From Burkholderiales bacterium (lineage in GTDB: Bacteria > Pseudomonadota > Gammaproteobacteria > Burkholderiales > Burkholderiaceae_C), in contig JAGWTL010000047.1 in NCBI GenBank assembly GCA_028869035.1, positions 1 to 13,148 of the forward strand: a stretch of 13,148 bases of DNA, written 5' to 3'. The notes beneath the pieces are model-generated. The model saw nothing but the letters and a program-made list of their open reading frames with translations, searched no databases and was not told the DNA's origin. The position numbers and the translations under genes are program-made. This document shows, piece by piece, positions 6,585-12,674 of the stretch. How positions within the stretch are numbered: position 1 is the stretch's first letter; every line of letters begins with the position of its first letter.

Positions 6585-7658
6585 ATGAACGAACTCGAAC
6601 GCCAGCTGCACTACCCCCTGGGCGAGACCCTGCCCGAGCCCGGCGCCACCCTGGACGTGGCCCCGGGCGTGCGCTGGATCCGCATGGCCCTGCCCTTTGC
6701 GCTGGACCACATCAACCTCTGGCTGCTGCGCGACTGCCTGGACGGGCGCGAGGGCTGGACGGTGGTGGACTGCTGCATCAGCCGCGACGAGGCCAAGGCC
6801 CAGTGGGAGCAGCTCTTCGCCGGCAGCCTCGAGGGCCGGCCCCTGCTGCGCGTGATCGTCACGCACATGCACCCGGACCACATCGGCCTGGCCTACTGGC
6901 TGTGCGAGCGCTGGAGCACGCCCGAACACCCCTGCCGCCTGTGGATGAGCGCCACCGACTACAACCTCGCGCGCATCGGTTCGTCCGGCGGCAACGGCTT
7001 TGGCGGCGACAGCTCTGCGCTTTTCTTCGCCGCGCACGGCCTGCGCGATCCGGCATCGATGGAAAAGATCCGCGAGCGCGCCAGCTACTTCCCCACCCTG
7101 GTGCCGGCCGTGCCGCGCCAGTTCCGCCGGATGATGGAGGGCGACGTGGTGGCCATCGGCGGGCGCGGCTGGCGCTGCATCAGCGGTCACGGCCATGCGC
7201 CCGAGCACATCGCGCTCTACTGCGAGGAGCTGAAACTGCTGATCGGCGGCGACATGATGCTGCCGCGCATCTCCACCAACGTCAGCGTCTTCGACATGGA
7301 GCCCGAGGCCGATGCATTGAAACTCTTTCTGCAGTCGATCGACAAGTTCAAGGCCCTGCCGGCCGACACGCTGACCCTGCCCTCGCACGGCAAGCCCTTC
7401 ACCGGCCTGCACCGGCGCATCGAACAGCTGCACGAACACCACCGCGACCGCCTGGCCGAAGTACTGGAGGCCTGTCGCGCCAAACCCAGCAGCGCTGCCG
7501 ATGTGCTGCCCATCCTTTTCAGGCGCAAGCTCGACCTGCACCAGACCACCTTCGCCATGGGCGAGGCCGTGGCCCACCTGCATGCCCTGTGGTTCGAAGG
7601 GAAACTGCAGCGCCAGCGTGATGCCGAAGGGGTCTACCGCTTCAGCACCACGCCATGA
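6585..7658 (+). CDS. MBL-fold metallo-hydrolase next to liuR
   Basis: This metallo-beta-lactamase-fold hydrolase probably binds two metal ions and hydrolyses a thioester, ester or similar bond; the substrate is unknown. Numbering from the start chosen, the metal motif THMHPDHIG gives H94, H96, D98 and H99. H202/H204 lie in SGHGHAPEH, D223 in IGGDMML and H268 in PSHGKPF, completing the usual ligand set. There is no signal peptide. The frame is open to an ATG at 6564 (364 aa), but that codon abuts the palindromic operator and has no Shine-Dalgarno. The ATG at 6585 (357 aa, MNELERQLHYPLG) has GGG upstream and is preferred. It is divergent from liuR-ivd across the predicted LiuR site, so a role in branched-chain acyl-CoA metabolism is a reasonable inference, for example as an acyl-CoA thioesterase. 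Confidence 0.9.
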   Translation: MNELERQLHYPLGETLPEPGATLDVAPGVRWIRMALPFALDHINLWLLRDCLDGREGWTVVDCCISRDEAKAQWEQLFAGSLEGRPLLRVIVTHMHPDHIGLAYWLCERWSTPEHPCRLWMSATDYNLARIGSSGGNGFGGDSSALFFAAHGLRDPASMEKIRERASYFPTLVPAVPRQFRRMMEGDVVAIGGRGWRCISGHGHAPEHIALYCEELKLLIGGDMMLPRISTNVSVFDMEPEADALKLFLQSIDKFKALPADTLTLPSHGKPFTGLHRRIEQLHEHHRDRLAEVLEACRAKPSSAADVLPILFRRKLDLHQTTFAMGEAVAHLHALWFEGKLQRQRDAEGVYRFSTTP

Positions 7659-7738
7659 AAACAGCAGCCTCTACAATGCCCCGTTTTGGTGCCTGCAGGA
7701 GCAGGGCCTGTTGACACTCATTTCTCAAGTGCGCACGG

Positions 7739-7827
7739 GGTGCAAACAGCGCCAATCCAGGCGCACGACGACGCCCAGACCGGGCGTCTGGGCGAGGAGT
7801 GCAACAACGAGTGGCGCTGTTTGCACC
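7739..7827. repeat. perfect 16-bp inverted repeat enclosing a second hairpin
   Basis: GGTGCAAACAGCGCCA (7739-7754) pairs perfectly with 7812-7827. The 57-nt interior holds CGCCCAGAC (7772-7780), a CGGGC loop and GTCTGGGCG (7786-7794). As DNA this could form a cruciform; as RNA, a stable two-level stem. Confidence 0.85.
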
Positions 7828-7852
7828 ACGTTCCCCTACGGGTTGCGGCCAA

Positions 7853-7930
7853 AAAGGCCATGCGGGGTGTTGCGCGGACTGTGACCGGGGGCGACCCCGG
7901 CGGCGTCCACGCGCCTACCGCATGGCTTTT
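7853..7930 (+). terminator. long hairpin ending in TTTT upstream of the HPP gene, possible attenuator
   Basis: The outer stem pairs 7853-7865 (AAAGGCCATGCGG) with 7918-7930 over 13 bp including one G-U. Inside are GCGCG+GAC (7872-7879) pairing with GTC (7905-7907) and CGCGC (7910-7914), and a 6-bp CCGGGG/CCCCGG stem capped by a GCGA (GNRA) tetraloop at 7891-7894. The TTTT can be read as a short terminator tract after a GC-rich stem, or as the stem base. It ends 29 nt before the first HPP ATG. Confidence 0.45.
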
Positions 7931-7958
7931 CTGATCCACAACGCATCTCGAGCAATTA

Positions 7959-9086
7959 ATGTCAACAGGCCCTCGCGTGCATCCCCTTCTTCTCTGGCTG
8001 CGCAGCTTCTGGCCCGCGCCGCTCACGGTCAGCCGGCGTGAAATCTGGCTGGGCTGCCTGGGCGCCGGCCTGGGCCTGCTCGGCACCGAATGGCTGAGCC
8101 ACCACGCCCTGGGCGAACTCAACCCCTGGTTCATCGCACCCATGGGCGCCTCGGCCGTACTGCTCTTTGCCGTGCCGGCCAGCCCCCTGGCCCAGCCCTG
8201 GTCCATCGTCGGCGGCAACCTGGTGTCGGCGCTGACCGGCGTGCTGTGCGCCCACATCCTGGGCCATGACGGCCTGGCCGCCGGCATCGCCGGCGCCGGC
8301 GCCATCGCCGCCATGTTCGCGTTGCGCTGCCTGCACCCGCCCGGCGGCGCCGTGGCGCTGACCGCCGTGCTGGGCGGGCCGGCCATCAGCCAGCTGGGTT
8401 ACGCCTATGTGCTGTGGCCGGTGGCCGCGAACTCCGCGCTGCTGCTCGCCCTGGCCCTGCTCTTCAACAACCTGATGCAGCGGCGCTACCCGCACCAGGC
8501 CGTGCCCCAGCCCCACCCGCACCGCACGGCCGACCGGCTGCCCAGCGCACGCCTGGGCCTCAGCAAAGAGGATCTGGATGCCGCGCTGGCCAGCCAGGGC
8601 CAGTTGCTCGACATCAGCCCCGACGATCTGGAGCAGATCCTCACCCGCGCGCAGCTGCAGGCCAGCCGACGCAAATGGGGCGACATACATTGCCGCGACA
8701 TCATGTCGCGCGATGTGGTCCACGTCCGGCCGCTCGACTCGGTGGACGAGGCCTGGGCCCGCCTGGTGCGGCACAAGGTCAAGGCGCTGCCGGTGATCCG
8801 CCTCGATGGCACGCTGGCTGGCATCGTTTCGCTGCATGACTTCTTCGTCGGGCACAGCGCGCCCGACCCGCGCAAGATGCCCGTCATGAGCACGGCACGC
8901 TACGTGGCCGACATCATGACGCGCAAGGTGCGCGTGGCGCGCCCGGAACAACTGATGGTGGACCTGGTGACCCTGTTCTCCGATGGCGGTCTGCACCACA
9001 TGCCGGTGGTGGACGGACAACTGCACGTGGTCGGCATGATCACCCAGTCGGACGTGGTGGCGGCGCTCTTCAAGACCGGGGCGTAA
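7959..9086 (+). CDS. HPP family membrane protein with two C-terminal CBS domains
   Basis: This 375-aa inner-membrane protein has an N-terminal HPP domain (about residues 25-172). It has four or more hydrophobic segments (near 29-46, 57-72, 84-101, 105-122 and 150-170) and the signature CLHPPGGAVAL (124-134). A hydrophilic linker rich in His/Pro (175-200) follows, then two CBS domains: about 245-297 (CRDIMSRDVVHVRP ... GIVSLHDFF) and 316-370 (VADIMTRKVRVARP ... VGMITQSDVV). HPP proteins are poorly characterised, and some plant and cyanobacterial members take part in nitrite transport. CBS pairs usually bind adenine nucleotides and gate the attached domain, so a nucleotide-sensing transporter is a fair inference. 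The ATG at 7959 lies inside the inverted-repeat end of the upstream element and has no good Shine-Dalgarno; GTG at 7977, after CAGG, is an alternative. Its 3' end is 9 bp from the convergent gene. Confidence 0.92.
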   Translation: MSTGPRVHPLLLWLRSFWPAPLTVSRREIWLGCLGAGLGLLGTEWLSHHALGELNPWFIAPMGASAVLLFAVPASPLAQPWSIVGGNLVSALTGVLCAHILGHDGLAAGIAGAGAIAAMFALRCLHPPGGAVALTAVLGGPAISQLGYAYVLWPVAANSALLLALALLFNNLMQRRYPHQAVPQPHPHRTADRLPSARLGLSKEDLDAALASQGQLLDISPDDLEQILTRAQLQASRRKWGDIHCRDIMSRDVVHVRPLDSVDEAWARLVRHKVKALPVIRLDGTLAGIVSLHDFFVGHSAPDPRKMPVMSTARYVADIMTRKVRVARPEQLMVDLVTLFSDGGLHHMPVVDGQLHVVGMITQSDVVAALFKTGA

Positions 9087-9095
9087 AGCGCCGGG

Positions 9096-9827
9096 TCAGG
9101 CGCCAGCGGGCGCCACAGTGGCACCCTGGATGGCGTGCCGCTGGAGCGCGTCCGCCACGAAGCCGGAGGCTTTCATCTCCTCCACGAAAGCACCGAGGTG
9201 TTCGCTCGCCGCCGGGCCCCGGCTCTTGGGGCAACCCATGGCCTGGCGGATCACCATGAAACGATCCGGCAACAAACGCAAACCCGGAAAGCGCCGCGCA
9301 TCGGCCTCCAGTTGCTGCCGCACACCGGCGGCCACGTCATGCCCCTGCGCCAGGAAGGTTTCCACCACTGCGGGCGAACTGGGCGCACGCACCAGTTGCG
9401 CCTGCTTGATCTCACGGCTGAGGTAGAGGTCGTAGGCGCTGCCACCCCCCACCGTCACGCGCAGGCCGGCCCGGTCGACTTCTTCGTTGCGCTGCAACAG
9501 GGAGTCCGCGCGCACCAGGTAGCAGCCTTCGATCAGCACATAGGGCCCGGTGAACGCGATCTCCTGGCCACGCAGCGGATCGATGGCAAAAAAACCGATG
9601 TCGGCCTGTTCCTGCCGCACGGCGTCGACCGACTTGCCCGCCGTTTCCAGCACCACCAGCTCCAGCGGCAAGCCCAGACGCTCGGCAAAAGCCCGCGCCA
9701 GATCGACCGACACGCCCACGGCTTCGCCTGTAAGCGGATCCCTGTTGGCCAGGATGGGGTTGCCGAGATTGATCGAGGCGCGCAAGCGGCCTGTCGGGGC
9801 GAAGACAGTGGTCAGAGGGGAGTCCAT
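9096..9827 (-). CDS. Amino-acid-type solute-binding protein homologue without signal peptide
   Basis: The 243-aa protein has the bacterial extracellular solute-binding family 3 fold. It starts with the first lobe (GRLRASINLGNPILANRDPLTGEAVGVSVDLARAFAERLGL, residues 13-53), then the hinge regions ADIGFFAIDPLRGQEIAFTGPYVLIEGCYLV (75-105) and VGGGSAYDLYLSREI (126-140), and a C-terminal return to lobe one. Relatives bind amino acids for ABC importers, but this one has neither a Sec signal nor a lipobox. The frame upstream of the ATG at 9825-9827 encodes no hydrophobic stretch, so a misplaced start does not explain it. No permease or ATPase gene is nearby. It may be a cytoplasmic ligand-binding protein or an enzyme of the cyclohexadienyl-dehydratase-like branch. 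It is convergent with the HPP gene and divergent from the small exported protein. Confidence 0.85.
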   Translation of the reverse strand: MDSPLTTVFAPTGRLRASINLGNPILANRDPLTGEAVGVSVDLARAFAERLGLPLELVVLETAGKSVDAVRQEQADIGFFAIDPLRGQEIAFTGPYVLIEGCYLVRADSLLQRNEEVDRAGLRVTVGGGSAYDLYLSREIKQAQLVRAPSSPAVVETFLAQGHDVAAGVRQQLEADARRFPGLRLLPDRFMVIRQAMGCPKSRGPAASEHLGAFVEEMKASGFVADALQRHAIQGATVAPAGA

Positions 9828-10064
9828 CGTTCTTGTTCCGTGGAAATCATGCAGGGGCCGCGGTCCTGCAAGACATCGGATCGGCCTGTGTACTCATGCC
9901 AACGTTTGCTTGAGGTCGCTGGAACATGTAGCCGCTTCATCATAACGATGCACGCCCCGATACGTCTCGATACACCTGCCCGGTCAACGCAATCGTCATG
10001 CGTCCCGTTGTGTGGGTGTCTTCAGATCCACTGAAGTCACAACATCCACCGAAAGGCAAATGAA
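9828..10064. other. divergent intergenic spacer
   Basis: These 237 bp separate the divergent solute-binding-like gene and the 66-aa protein gene, so they should hold promoters for both, but no convincing -35/-10 pair is evident. Two weak structures are visible: a direct repeat CGATAC-GTCT-CGATAC near 9958-9973 and a partial dyad GTGTCTTCA/TGAAGTCAC (10016-10024 / 10032-10040) with a 7-nt loop. AAGG upstream of 10065 serves as ribosome-binding site. Confidence 0.4.
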
Positions 10065-10265
10065 ATGAGCAAGATCCTCGCTACCCTGATCGCCGGCCTG
10101 TTTGCTGCCAATGTCTTTGCCCAGGCAGCCGCACCTGCCGCACCCGCGACACCGGCCACCCCTGCTGCTGCCAAGCCGGCCGCAAAGGCCGGAGCCAAGA
10201 TGGAAAAGAAGGCCGAGAAAAAGACCGCCAAGAAAACCGAGAAGAAGGCCGAAGCCAAGAAGTAA
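10065..10265 (+). CDS. Small exported Ala/Pro/Lys-rich protein
   Basis: This 66-aa protein of unknown function begins with a Sec-type signal peptide, MSKILATLIAGLFAANVFA, with likely cleavage after A19 before QAAAP. The mature part is low-complexity: an Ala/Pro/Thr stretch (20-42), then a strongly basic segment of repeated KKAEKK/KKTEKK units to the C-terminus. The composition resembles histone-H1-like or PHA/DNA-binding basic tails, but the signal peptide places it in the periplasm, where it might bind anionic polymers; that is speculation. AAGG stands about 9 nt before the ATG, and an ATG at 10060 is followed by a stop after two codons. A strong terminator follows 15 bp after the stop, so it is probably monocistronic. 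Confidence 0.78.
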   Translation: MSKILATLIAGLFAANVFAQAAAPAAPATPATPAAAKPAAKAGAKMEKKAEKKTAKKTEKKAEAKK

Positions 10266-10280
10266 GCCCCCCGTCCCCTG

Positions 10281-10307
10281 AAAAGCCCGCTGCGTGCGGG
10301 CTTTTTT
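10281..10307. terminator. bidirectional Rho-independent terminator
   Basis: GCCCGC (10285-10290), loop TGCGT and GCGGGC (10296-10301) are followed by TTTTTT and preceded by AAAA, giving a 10-bp stem including the A/T pairs. It ends the small exported protein transcript on the plus strand. On the minus strand it can end the metallopeptidase operon, whose stop codon is at 10309-10311. Confidence 0.92.
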
Positions 10308-10308
10308 C

Positions 10309-11262
10309 TCAGTGCCAGCGCGGCAGGGCTTCGTCGCGCAATTCGCCGCGCAGGCTCTGATAGTCCGGCACGACCGAACGCACCGTGTCCCAGAAACGCG
10401 GGCTGTGGTCCATCACGCGCAGATGGCTGAGCTCATGCGCGACCACGTAGTCGATCACGCTCTGTCGAAAATGGATGAGGCGCCAGTTCAGGCGGATCGC
10501 ACCGTCGCTGCTGGCGCTGCCCCAACGTGTGCCCGCGCTGCTGAGCGAGAGCTTGCGCCACTGCACACCCAGTTGCGGCGCGTAGTGCTGCAGGCGTTCA
10601 GTGAAGACGCGGTGCGCCTGGCGCATGAGCCAGGCCTGTACGGTATCGCGAATCTGCTGGGTGCTCGCGTGCTGCGGCAGGCCGATGTGCAGGGTCAGGC
10701 GCGGCACACCGTCGAGCGTCAGGTTGCTCGCCTGGGCCTCGGTGTGCAGCAGCACTTCCACGTCATCGGCCTTGAGGCTGCCGCCCACCGCGCTGTAGGC
10801 GTGCGTCGGGTCCAGCACCACGATCACCGTTTCACCCAGAAAGGGGAAGCTGGTACCGTCGCGCCACTCGATGTGCGTCGAGTCCAGGCGCTGCTGGCGC
10901 TCGCGCATCTCGTCGAGCTTGCGCACGATCCAGCTCGCCTTCTCCTGCAGCGCGGCCTCCACCTCGTAGAGCGGCGCCCAGCGCGGCGCGCTGACCACCA
11001 GGCCGTCGGGCCCCACCTGCATGCCGATGGTGCGGCGCTTACCGCGCTTGAACTCGTACGCCACCTGGGCGTCGCACAGGCGCGTCTCGCGGTTAGCGCG
11101 GGGGTGACTGAACCGAGCCGGCGCCATCACGCTGGCAATGGGCTGGGCCGGCTGCTGCGGGCCGTGCAGCGCAGGCACAGCTTGCGGCGCAGGCTCGGAC
11201 ACCGGCGCCTGCACGGGCGCTGCATCGAAGAGGTCGAGGGCGAGCTGAAGGAAGCTGCGCAT
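10309..11262 (-). CDS. YgjP/SprT-like M48-type zinc metallopeptidase
   Basis: This 317-aa putative metal-dependent peptidase of the YgjP-like (DUF45) family has no known substrate. The C-terminal half holds the family hallmarks: GTRWGSASSDGAIRLNWRLIHF (244-265) and DYVVAHELSHLRVMDHSPRFW (271-291). H276, E277 and H280 form HExxH and H286 is the probable third zinc ligand. An Ala/Pro/Gln-rich, probably disordered N-terminal extension covers about 13-50; the region from about 66 to 240 is the conserved YgjP N-terminal part with QEKASWIVRKL (106-116). There is no signal peptide or membrane segment. AGGG precedes the ATG at 11260-11262. It starts 20 bp after the plsC stop, so it is probably the last gene of the glyS-gmhB-plsC unit, ended by the terminator at 10281-10307. 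Confidence 0.9.
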   Translation of the reverse strand: MRSFLQLALDLFDAAPVQAPVSEPAPQAVPALHGPQQPAQPIASVMAPARFSHPRANRETRLCDAQVAYEFKRGKRRTIGMQVGPDGLVVSAPRWAPLYEVEAALQEKASWIVRKLDEMRERQQRLDSTHIEWRDGTSFPFLGETVIVVLDPTHAYSAVGGSLKADDVEVLLHTEAQASNLTLDGVPRLTLHIGLPQHASTQQIRDTVQAWLMRQAHRVFTERLQHYAPQLGVQWRKLSLSSAGTRWGSASSDGAIRLNWRLIHFRQSVIDYVVAHELSHLRVMDHSPRFWDTVRSVVPDYQSLRGELRDEALPRWH

Positions 11263-11282
11263 GCCCTGATCTTAGTAGAGCC

Positions 11283-12017
11283 TCATGGGTAGGCGTCGGG
11301 GTCCAGGCGGCGCGTCTCGGCCTCGATCCAGGCCTCGACTTCCTTCATGAGTTCGGCCGGCTCACGGCCCGTGCTGGGAATCGGTGCGCCGATGGAGACG
11401 TCGACCATACCGGGCCGCTTGATGAAAGCCTTGCGCGGCCAGCACTTGGCCGAACTCACGGCGATCGGAATCACGGGCGCGCCGGTCTCCACGGCCAGGC
11501 GCGTGCCACCGGTCTTGTAGGTGCCGGCCTGGCCGCGCGGGATGCGCGTGCCTTCGGGGAACATGATGATCCAGACCCCGCGCGCCAGCAGTTGCTTGCC
11601 CTGTGCCACCACCTTGCTGAAAGCCTCGTTGCGCTGCGAACGGTCGATGTGGATCATGTCCAGCCGCCCCATGGCCCAGCCGAAAAAGGGCACGTAGAGC
11701 AATTCCTTCTTGAACACATAGGCCAGCGGGTGCGGCATCAGCGTGGGCATGAGAAAGGTTTCGAAAGTGGACTGGTGCTTGACCAGCAGGATGGCCGAGC
11801 TGGTCTCGCCCACGGGCAGGTGCTCCATGCCGCTGACACGCACCTGGATGCCCAGGATGTGGCGCGCGCCGACCACGGCCAGGCGCAGCCAGAACACGGC
11901 AATCCAGTAGAGCGGATCACCACGCACAAAAATCGAGGCCGTCAGCAGGACGATGGCCACCGGGATGACCGTGACCGACATCCAGAGCATGTGGAGCAGG
12001 GAGCGCAGGAAAGACAT
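11283..12017 (-). CDS. plsC: 1-acyl-sn-glycerol-3-phosphate acyltransferase (PlsC family)
   Basis: This membrane-bound acyltransferase transfers an acyl group to lysophosphatidic acid (or a related lysophospholipid) to make phosphatidic acid. The 244-aa protein has hydrophobic N-terminal segments at about 8-30 and 36-50. The active-site block KHQSTFETF has H81 and E86, so it reads HX4E instead of the textbook HX4D. FPEGTRIPRG (153-162) binds the phosphate, and PVIPIAV (181-187) is the fourth conserved block. The frame extends upstream to 12125 inside gmhB, but the ATG at 12015-12017 follows GAGGAAA by 6 nt and gives MSFLRSLLHM, so it is taken as start. The gmhB stop overlaps this ribosome-binding site, which suggests coupled translation. 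Confidence 0.93.
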   Translation of the reverse strand: MSFLRSLLHMLWMSVTVIPVAIVLLTASIFVRGDPLYWIAVFWLRLAVVGARHILGIQVRVSGMEHLPVGETSSAILLVKHQSTFETFLMPTLMPHPLAYVFKKELLYVPFFGWAMGRLDMIHIDRSQRNEAFSKVVAQGKQLLARGVWIIMFPEGTRIPRGQAGTYKTGGTRLAVETGAPVIPIAVSSAKCWPRKAFIKRPGMVDVSIGAPIPSTGREPAELMKEVEAWIEAETRRLDPDAYP

Positions 12018-12027
12018 GGCGGTTTCC

Positions 12028-12591
12028 TCAGGCGGGGTCGCGTGCGACCAGGTAATCGGCGAAGGCCAGCAGGCTCTCGTGCACACGCGTGCCGGCCGGG
12101 AACGTATCTGGCAGGGGCTGGCCACGCAGGACCTCGCCCTTGCCGGTCAGCACCAGATGCGGTTCGCAACCCGCAGCCGCACCGGCAATGATGTCGCGCG
12201 CCGAATCACCCACGGTGGGCACCCCCTTGAGCGCGACACCATAGCGCTCGCCGATCTGCTCGAACAGACCCGGCAGCGGCTTGCGGCAGCCGCAGGTCTG
12301 GTCGGGCGCGTGCGGACAGTAGAAGATGGCCTCGACGCGACCGCCTACTGCGGCCAGCAGCTTGTGCATCTTGGCGTGCATGGCGTTGAGCGCCGCCACA
12401 TCGAACAGGCCGCGGCCCAGCCCCGACTGGTTGCTCGCCACCACCACATGCCAGCCGGCATGGTTCAGCTTGGCAATCGCCTCCAGCGCACCGGGCAGCG
12501 GTTTCCACTCGGCTGCAGATTTGACGAATTCCGAACTGTCCTCGTTGATGGTTCCGTCACGATCGAGGATGACCAGCTTCATGGTGTGCAT
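12028..12591 (-). CDS. gmhB: D-glycero-beta-D-manno-heptose 1,7-bisphosphate 7-phosphatase
   Basis: GmhB removes the 7-phosphate from heptose bisphosphate in ADP-heptose synthesis for the LPS inner core. This 187-aa HAD-superfamily enzyme shows motif I DRDGT (10-14, nucleophile D10 and acid/base D12), motif II SNQSG (53-57), RKP (103-105) and GDSARDI (128-134). A structural zinc site C92-x-H94 with C100-x-C102 lies in YCPHAPDQTCGCRKP; its loop is shorter than in E. coli GmhB. The related HisB N-terminal phosphatase is an alternative, but the LPS/lipid context and lack of his genes favour GmhB. The ATG at 12591 has GGAG 9 nt upstream; a second ATG three codons later has none. glyS is upstream, plsC downstream. 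Confidence 0.94.
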   Translation of the reverse strand: MHTMKLVILDRDGTINEDSSEFVKSAAEWKPLPGALEAIAKLNHAGWHVVVASNQSGLGRGLFDVAALNAMHAKMHKLLAAVGGRVEAIFYCPHAPDQTCGCRKPLPGLFEQIGERYGVALKGVPTVGDSARDIIAGAAAGCEPHLVLTGKGEVLRGQPLPDTFPAGTRVHESLLAFADYLVARDPA

Positions 12592-12608
12592 CGATCAGGT
12601 CTCCCGCC

Positions 12609-12670
12609 GGGCCGCCCCAAGGGAGACCCGCGCCCCCTTGGGGGCCGCGAACGTAGTGAGCTTGGGGGCC
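12609..12670. repeat. GC-rich palindromic repeat between glyS and gmhB (copy B)
   Basis: The core GCCCCCTTGGGGGC (12632-12645) is self-complementary apart from its TT loop. It is preceded by GGCCGCCCCAAGG and followed by CGCGAACGTAGTGAGC and TGGGGGCC. The block order matches copy A inside ivd. It fills nearly all the 83-bp gap, from 4 bp after the glyS stop codon to just before the gmhB ribosome-binding site. Confidence 0.8.
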
Positions 12671-12674
12671 ACAT

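Larger units (their letters stand above)
7703..7973. mobile_element. 271-bp MITE-like element with terminal inverted repeats and nested hairpins
   Basis: This fills most of the spacer between the MBL-fold gene (stop 7658) and the HPP gene. The outermost 14 bp, AGGGCCTGTTGACA (7703-7716), recur exactly inverted at 7960-7973, and weaker inverted similarity continues for about 30 bp. Inside are a perfect 16-bp inverted repeat (7739-7754 / 7812-7827), a 9-bp hairpin within it (7772-7780 / 7786-7794) and a long hairpin at 7853-7930. No transposase remnant or clear target-site duplication is visible. A diverged copy of one end lies at 1973-2010. The right end contains the first possible ATG of the HPP gene. 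It could instead be a structured leader RNA. Confidence 0.6.

Noticed and set aside
6558..7583. 341-codon minus-strand open frame opposite the MBL-fold gene
   Set aside because: The plus strand encodes a complete metal-binding MBL-fold protein; the antisense frame has no motif.
7672..7677. TACAAT as a -10 box for HPP transcription
   Set aside because: The hexamer is good, but the -35 position 17 bp upstream has no match, so it was not listed as a promoter.
7711..7716. Consensus-like -35 box TTGACA upstream of HPP
   Set aside because: No -10 sequence follows at 16-18 bp (CACGGG region), and the bases belong to the terminal inverted repeat of the element.
7795..7822. Slight resemblance of GAGGAGTGCAACAACG to the SAH riboswitch core
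   Set aside because: The remaining SAH riboswitch helices are absent, the bases are better explained by the perfect 16-bp inverted repeat, and the downstream gene is not in the SAM cycle.
9087..9112. GCGCC/GGCGC short hairpins between the convergent HPP and solute-binding genes as a bidirectional terminator
   Set aside because: The stem is only 5-6 bp without any T tract, and much of it lies inside the solute-binding gene's 3' end.
12018..12125. Longer plsC beginning at 12125
   Set aside because: The extension lies wholly inside gmhB, lacks a ribosome-binding site, and the ATG at 12017 has a strong one.
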